From contig CAZSVI010000041.1 in NCBI GenBank assembly GCA_964610205.1, forward strand, positions 1 to 27,390: a DNA stretch of 27,390 nt, in the 5' to 3' direction. Positions within the stretch are counted from its first letter, which is position 1; each line of letters begins with the position of its first letter. The notes under the pieces are model-generated. The model had not been told where the DNA came from and did no database searches. It saw only the letters and a program-made list of their open reading frames with translations. This DNA comes from CAZSVI01 sp964610205 (GTDB lineage: Bacteria > Bacillota > Clostridia > DSM-8532). Position numbers and translations under genes: made by a program. Below are positions 24,947 through 27,390 of this stretch, in pieces.

Positions 24947-25875
24947 ACAAGTGGGGACGGTTCTTGCTTGCTGCTCGCTTGTTAATTTTTTAATATCCTT
25001 GAAACCCGGGATTCACTTAATCCTCTAAACAACTCCCCTATCTGCTTCAATGTTAATAATGAATTTTTTCTTATTTCCTTTATTAAAATATTTCTTAAAC
25101 TAATATTGTTATATATATCCTCATTTGTGTATCCCATGTCTTTTGCAGTCTTAGCCATTCGTATCCTTGCTTCTTCAATCGTATTGATTAACAGTGCATT
25201 TGTTTCCTCGTCATTTATTCCGTACTCTTCAACATCCATTATTTTAGCAGTTTCCTCATCTTCCGAAACATACCGGATATATTCACTAACCGCTTTACTT
25301 CTTATACTTGATATGATTCCAAGCAGTTTTTCTGTTTCTACTAAATTGTATCTGTCTTTTTCTCTTCCTGTATATAAATTATAGCTGCTCCACTTATATT
25401 CTCCTGCACTTTTTACTATACCGGCTTTCACAGGATTATTATGGATATACTTGCTTACTTGAAGAAAATATACCTCATCTTTAATAATCTCACTTCTAAA
25501 CCTATCCTGAAATAGATGACCGCATCTTCTGTGTATACGGTTGTAGAAATAAGCATAGCTTATGTTTATACTTTTCATAATCTTTGAAATGTCATTTCCA
25601 TTATCATTGATTATCAGATGAACATGGTTATCCATAATACAAAATGCATGAGTTTTAAAGTTATATTTAACCATCATCTTGGATAGTGTTTCTTTAAATC
25701 TTTGCTTTTCTTCTTCTGTAAAAAATATATTTTTCTTTTCATTACCTCTTAGTATAACATGATATATGCAAAATTCACCTTTATTTCTTGCATGTCTTGG
25801 AATAATTACCACCCTCTTTCTAAATGATATTCTAACATATTACAACCAGACAAGTCAAGAACCGTCCCTTCTTGT
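24947..25875. mobile_element. REP-associated tyrosine transposase element with inverted-repeat ends
   Basis: The left end at 24947-24966 and the right end at 25856-25875 form an inverted repeat matching at 18 of 20 positions, sharing the core GGGACGGTTCTTG. The transposase gene lies between them on the minus strand. From general knowledge, the core GGGACGGTTCTT recurs next to such transposases in many Firmicute genomes. The element sits directly against the terminator hairpin of the ABC operon. No direct target duplication is apparent, as expected for HUH-type elements. Confidence 0.7.
24982..25812 (-). CDS. REP-associated tyrosine transposase (Y1_Tnp, IS200-like)
   Basis: A 276-residue HUH-type transposase. 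ARNKGEFCIYHVILRGN opens the family. The HUH pair is His63 and His65 in DNHVHLII, and the catalytic Tyr is probably Tyr122 in VSKYIHNNPVKAGI. SYAYFYNRIHRRCGHLFQDRF is also diagnostic. A C-terminal helical region (about 170-276, ending LTLKQIGELFRGLSESRVSRIL) resembles a DnaA-type or helix-turn-helix DNA-binding part found in longer members. The frame starts at GTG 25812, where AGAAAGAGG directly abuts the codon, so the true start is uncertain by a few residues. The gene looks intact. It may act on the REP-like ends that flank it. Confidence 0.9.
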   Translation of the reverse strand: MVIIPRHARNKGEFCIYHVILRGNEKKNIFFTEEEKQRFKETLSKMMVKYNFKTHAFCIMDNHVHLIINDNGNDISKIMKSINISYAYFYNRIHRRCGHLFQDRFRSEIIKDEVYFLQVSKYIHNNPVKAGIVKSAGEYKWSSYNLYTGREKDRYNLVETEKLLGIISSIRSKAVSEYIRYVSEDEETAKIMDVEEYGINDEETNALLINTIEEARIRMAKTAKDMGYTNEDIYNNISLRNILIKEIRKNSLLTLKQIGELFRGLSESRVSRILKN

Positions 25876-25969
25876 TCTAATGTATACAAAATACTATATA
25901 CTTAAGCTATTATCCGCTTATAAAGCGCAATTAATAATTTTCCTAAAGTAAAATATTTTTATTTTCCTG

Positions 25970-25998
25970 TTGATTAATTGAAATTAATTTGTTATAAT
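25970..25998 (+). promoter_or_regulatory. Predicted sigma-A promoter of the hydrogenase-type operon
   Basis: TTGATT and a perfect TATAAT are separated by 17 bases, and the start codon lies 75 bases downstream. A Rex-like palindrome begins about ten bases after the expected transcription start. Confidence 0.65.
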
Positions 25999-26015
25999 AT
26001 TAACAAAGTTGCATA

Positions 26016-26033
26016 TTGTTAATTAAATGACAA
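26016..26033 (+). promoter_or_regulatory. Candidate Rex operator
   Basis: The site reads TTGTTAATTAAATGACAA. It matches the clostridial Rex consensus TTGTTAAnnnnTTAACAA at all seven left-half positions and five of seven right-half positions. It lies just after the promoter, where binding would block transcription. Rex releases DNA when NADH is high, which fits control of an NADH-linked hydrogenase. Confidence 0.5.
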
Positions 26034-26072
26034 ACTTTTAAAAGACTTCTTTTCATACTGGGGGTTAATACT

Positions 26073-26573
26073 ATGAGTTGTGGCTGCGCAAGCGCTTGTG
26101 TTGATACAAAAGCGCAGGAACTGCAAAAAATTATTGAGAAACATAAGAAAACAAAAGGTGCTTTGATTCCAGTTCTGCACGAAGCACAGGATTTGTATGG
26201 GTATCTTCCCATGAAGGTTCAGAAAATGGTGGCTGAAGGGTTAGATGTATCTTTGGCCGAGGTATATGGGGTTGTTACTTTTTATACCCAGTTTTCCCTG
26301 AACCCGAAAGGTAAATACAAAATTCAGGTATGTCTTGGGACAGCTTGCTATGTTAAAGGGTCAGGACAAATTTATGATAAAGTAAAACAGCAACTGGGGC
26401 TTGATAAGGACGGAACGACCGAAGACGGTTTGTTTTCACTGGAAGCCTGCCGCTGTATTGGAGCATGCGGTCTTGCGCCTGTTATTATGATAAATAATGA
26501 TGTCTACGGCAGACTGGTTCCGGATGATATTCCGGCAATCCTGAATAAATACCATGAACGTGAACAGGCATGA
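26073..26573 (+). CDS. NuoE-like [2Fe-2S] subunit (hydrogenase/NAD(P)-oxidoreductase subunit E)
   Basis: A 166-residue thioredoxin-like ferredoxin of the NuoE/HndA/HydC family. After a helical N-terminal part (LIPVLHEAQDLYGYLP, VYGVVTFYTQFS), the four cluster ligands are Cys87 and Cys92 (VCLGTACYVKG) and Cys128 and Cys132 (CRCIGACG). It passes electrons between NADH or ferredoxin and the partner subunits of a bifurcating hydrogenase or related complex. The N-terminus MSCGCASAC has three additional cysteines that are unusual for the family. GGGGGTT lies before the ATG at 26073. The stop overlaps the next gene as ATGA. The rest of the complex should lie beyond the window. Confidence 0.92.
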   Translation: MSCGCASACVDTKAQELQKIIEKHKKTKGALIPVLHEAQDLYGYLPMKVQKMVAEGLDVSLAEVYGVVTFYTQFSLNPKGKYKIQVCLGTACYVKGSGQIYDKVKQQLGLDKDGTTEDGLFSLEACRCIGACGLAPVIMINNDVYGRLVPDDIPAILNKYHEREQA

Positions 26574-27130
26574 AAGATTTGTCTCTGCACTTGATGGATA
26601 TAGTACAGAATTCTGTCGCTGCCGGAGCCAACCATATCAGAATATCCTTAATTTTACAGAATGAAATGCTTTATCTTAAGGTAACTGATAATGGAAACGG
26701 AATAGAACCTGAATTATTAAAAAAAGTAACCGACCCTTTTGTAACAACCCGTATAACCAGAAAAGTAGGCCTCGGAATTTCCCTATTGAAGTTTTCCGCG
26801 GAAATGGCGGGCGGAAGCCTGGAAATCCAATCGGAAAAAGGAAAGGGAACCGAATTAACAGCCAGGTTTAAAAGGGATCATATTGACAGAATTCCTGTAG
26901 GAGATATCGGTGATACAATGAAAGCGCTTGTTCCGGCTTATTCCGGACTTGATTTTGAACTACGGTTCAGAGCGGATAGCAAGGAATATGAATTAAAAAC
27001 ACAGGAAATTAAGAATTACCTGAATGGTGTCCCGTTAAAAAATACGGATATTCTGAATTGGATTGGGGATAGCATTCAGGAGGGGTTAAATGAAGTATTT
27101 GGAGGTGTTCTCGATGAAATCTCTGGCTGA
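26570..27130 (+). CDS. Stand-alone GHKL-type ATP-binding protein
   Basis: A 186-residue protein whose first 105 residues form a HATPase_c fold. It has N box LMDIVQNSVAAGA, G1 DNGNGI, and a lid/G2 region PFVTTRITRKVGLGISLL, then EIQSEKGKGTEL. There is no HisKA phosphoacceptor helix, no membrane segment and no sensor domain, so it is not a normal histidine kinase. The fold is closer to anti-sigma-factor or MutL-like GHKL proteins. The C-terminal 80 residues are not recognised. It overlaps both neighbours in an operon of [2Fe-2S] electron-transfer proteins, an arrangement I recall from other clostridial hydrogenase loci. Its job there is unknown. Confidence 0.85.
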   Translation: MKDLSLHLMDIVQNSVAAGANHIRISLILQNEMLYLKVTDNGNGIEPELLKKVTDPFVTTRITRKVGLGISLLKFSAEMAGGSLEIQSEKGKGTELTARFKRDHIDRIPVGDIGDTMKALVPAYSGLDFELRFRADSKEYELKTQEIKNYLNGVPLKNTDILNWIGDSIQEGLNEVFGGVLDEISG

Positions 27131-27390
27131 ATTGGAAGCGATAAGAGAGAAAGCGTTAAAGGAAATAAGTCTTCGCGATAACTCAGATAAGCTGAGAGTG
27201 GTTGTGGGTATGGCAACCTGCGGAATCGCGGCTGGAGCCAGGCCCGTAATGAATGCGTTTGTTGAGGAATTAAGTAAAAGAAATATCCACAACGTTAATG
27301 TTACAATGACAGGCTGCGTGAATGTTTGCCAGTTGAAGCCCATTGCGGAAGTAATAAATGCCCAGGGTGAAAAGACAACATATATCAAGC
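27114..27390 (+). CDS. [2Fe-2S] ferredoxin-like protein, 5' part
   Basis: A frame from ATG 27114, after GGAGGTG, open to the window end: 92 complete codons. After a short helix the sequence VVVGMATCGIAAGA gives the first cysteine. VNVTMTGCVNVCQLKP gives two more in a CxxxC pattern, matching the thioredoxin-like [2Fe-2S] fold seen at the N-terminus of HydB/NuoF subunits and as a small separate protein. It overlaps the GHKL gene by 17 bases. The minus-strand frame over this stretch is a shadow. The following genes are expected to be NuoF-like and the catalytic [FeFe] hydrogenase, but that lies outside the window. Confidence 0.85.
   Translation, partial: MKSLAELEAIREKALKEISLRDNSDKLRVVVGMATCGIAAGARPVMNAFVEELSKRNIHNVNVTMTGCVNVCQLKPIAEVINAQGEKTTYIK

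Noticed and set aside
27086..27388. Minus-strand 100-residue frame at the window end
   Set aside because: It is antisense to a clear [2Fe-2S] ferredoxin-like gene with a good ribosome site on the plus strand.

Overview
The window reads as a stretch of chromosome from an anaerobic, spore-forming Clostridia-type Firmicute. The reasons are moderate A+T content, strong GGAGG ribosome sites, T-box leaders in front of metabolic operons, a Spo0E-like peptide, a DivIVA-like protein and the start of a multi-subunit hydrogenase-type cluster. The species cannot be fixed from sequence alone; a cellulolytic clostridial relative is a guess.

Layout from left to right. 1-528 is the 3' end of a cyclase-family (kynurenine formamidase-like) gene. 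616-2746 (minus) is a two-component system. 3195-3770 encodes a CDP-alcohol phosphatidyltransferase. 4021-4503 encodes a small secreted protein with a DUF2680-like region and a DnaJ-style CxxCxGxG motif. 4514-11470 is a complete tryptophan operon, trpE-G-D-C-F-B-A, behind a T-box leader with a readable TGG (Trp) specifier. 11557-14453 is a second T-box leader, apparently with a CTC (Leu) specifier, in front of an unusual fusion of a sugar isomerase/epimerase-like TIM barrel to an acyl-CoA synthetase. 14459-17026 (minus) is an alpha-glucan phosphorylase.

17329-19514 is an operon of a DivIVA-like coiled-coil protein, an Lrp/AsnC regulator and an aminotransferase resembling the Bacillus AlaR-AlaT pair. 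19632-19775 (minus) is a 47-residue Spo0E-like peptide. 20327-24909 is a four-gene ABC exporter of the GldA/F/G plus DUF4340 type, closed by a strong hairpin. 24947-25875 is a REP-associated tyrosine transposase element with inverted-repeat ends. 25970-27390 starts a hydrogenase-type operon: a NuoE-like [2Fe-2S] subunit, a stand-alone GHKL ATPase and a [2Fe-2S] ferredoxin-like protein cut by the window edge. A Rex-like operator lies just after its promoter.

The most interesting points are four. First, the leucine-type T-box controlling the TIM barrel/acyl-CoA ligase fusion may mark an acid-salvage route to branched-chain amino acids. Second, a dispersed structured repeat occurs in three places, two of them at the predicted 5' ends of transcripts. 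Third, the trp T-box terminator appears to carry a three-way junction. Fourth, a histidine-kinase-like ATPase without a phosphoacceptor domain lies inside the hydrogenase-type cluster.
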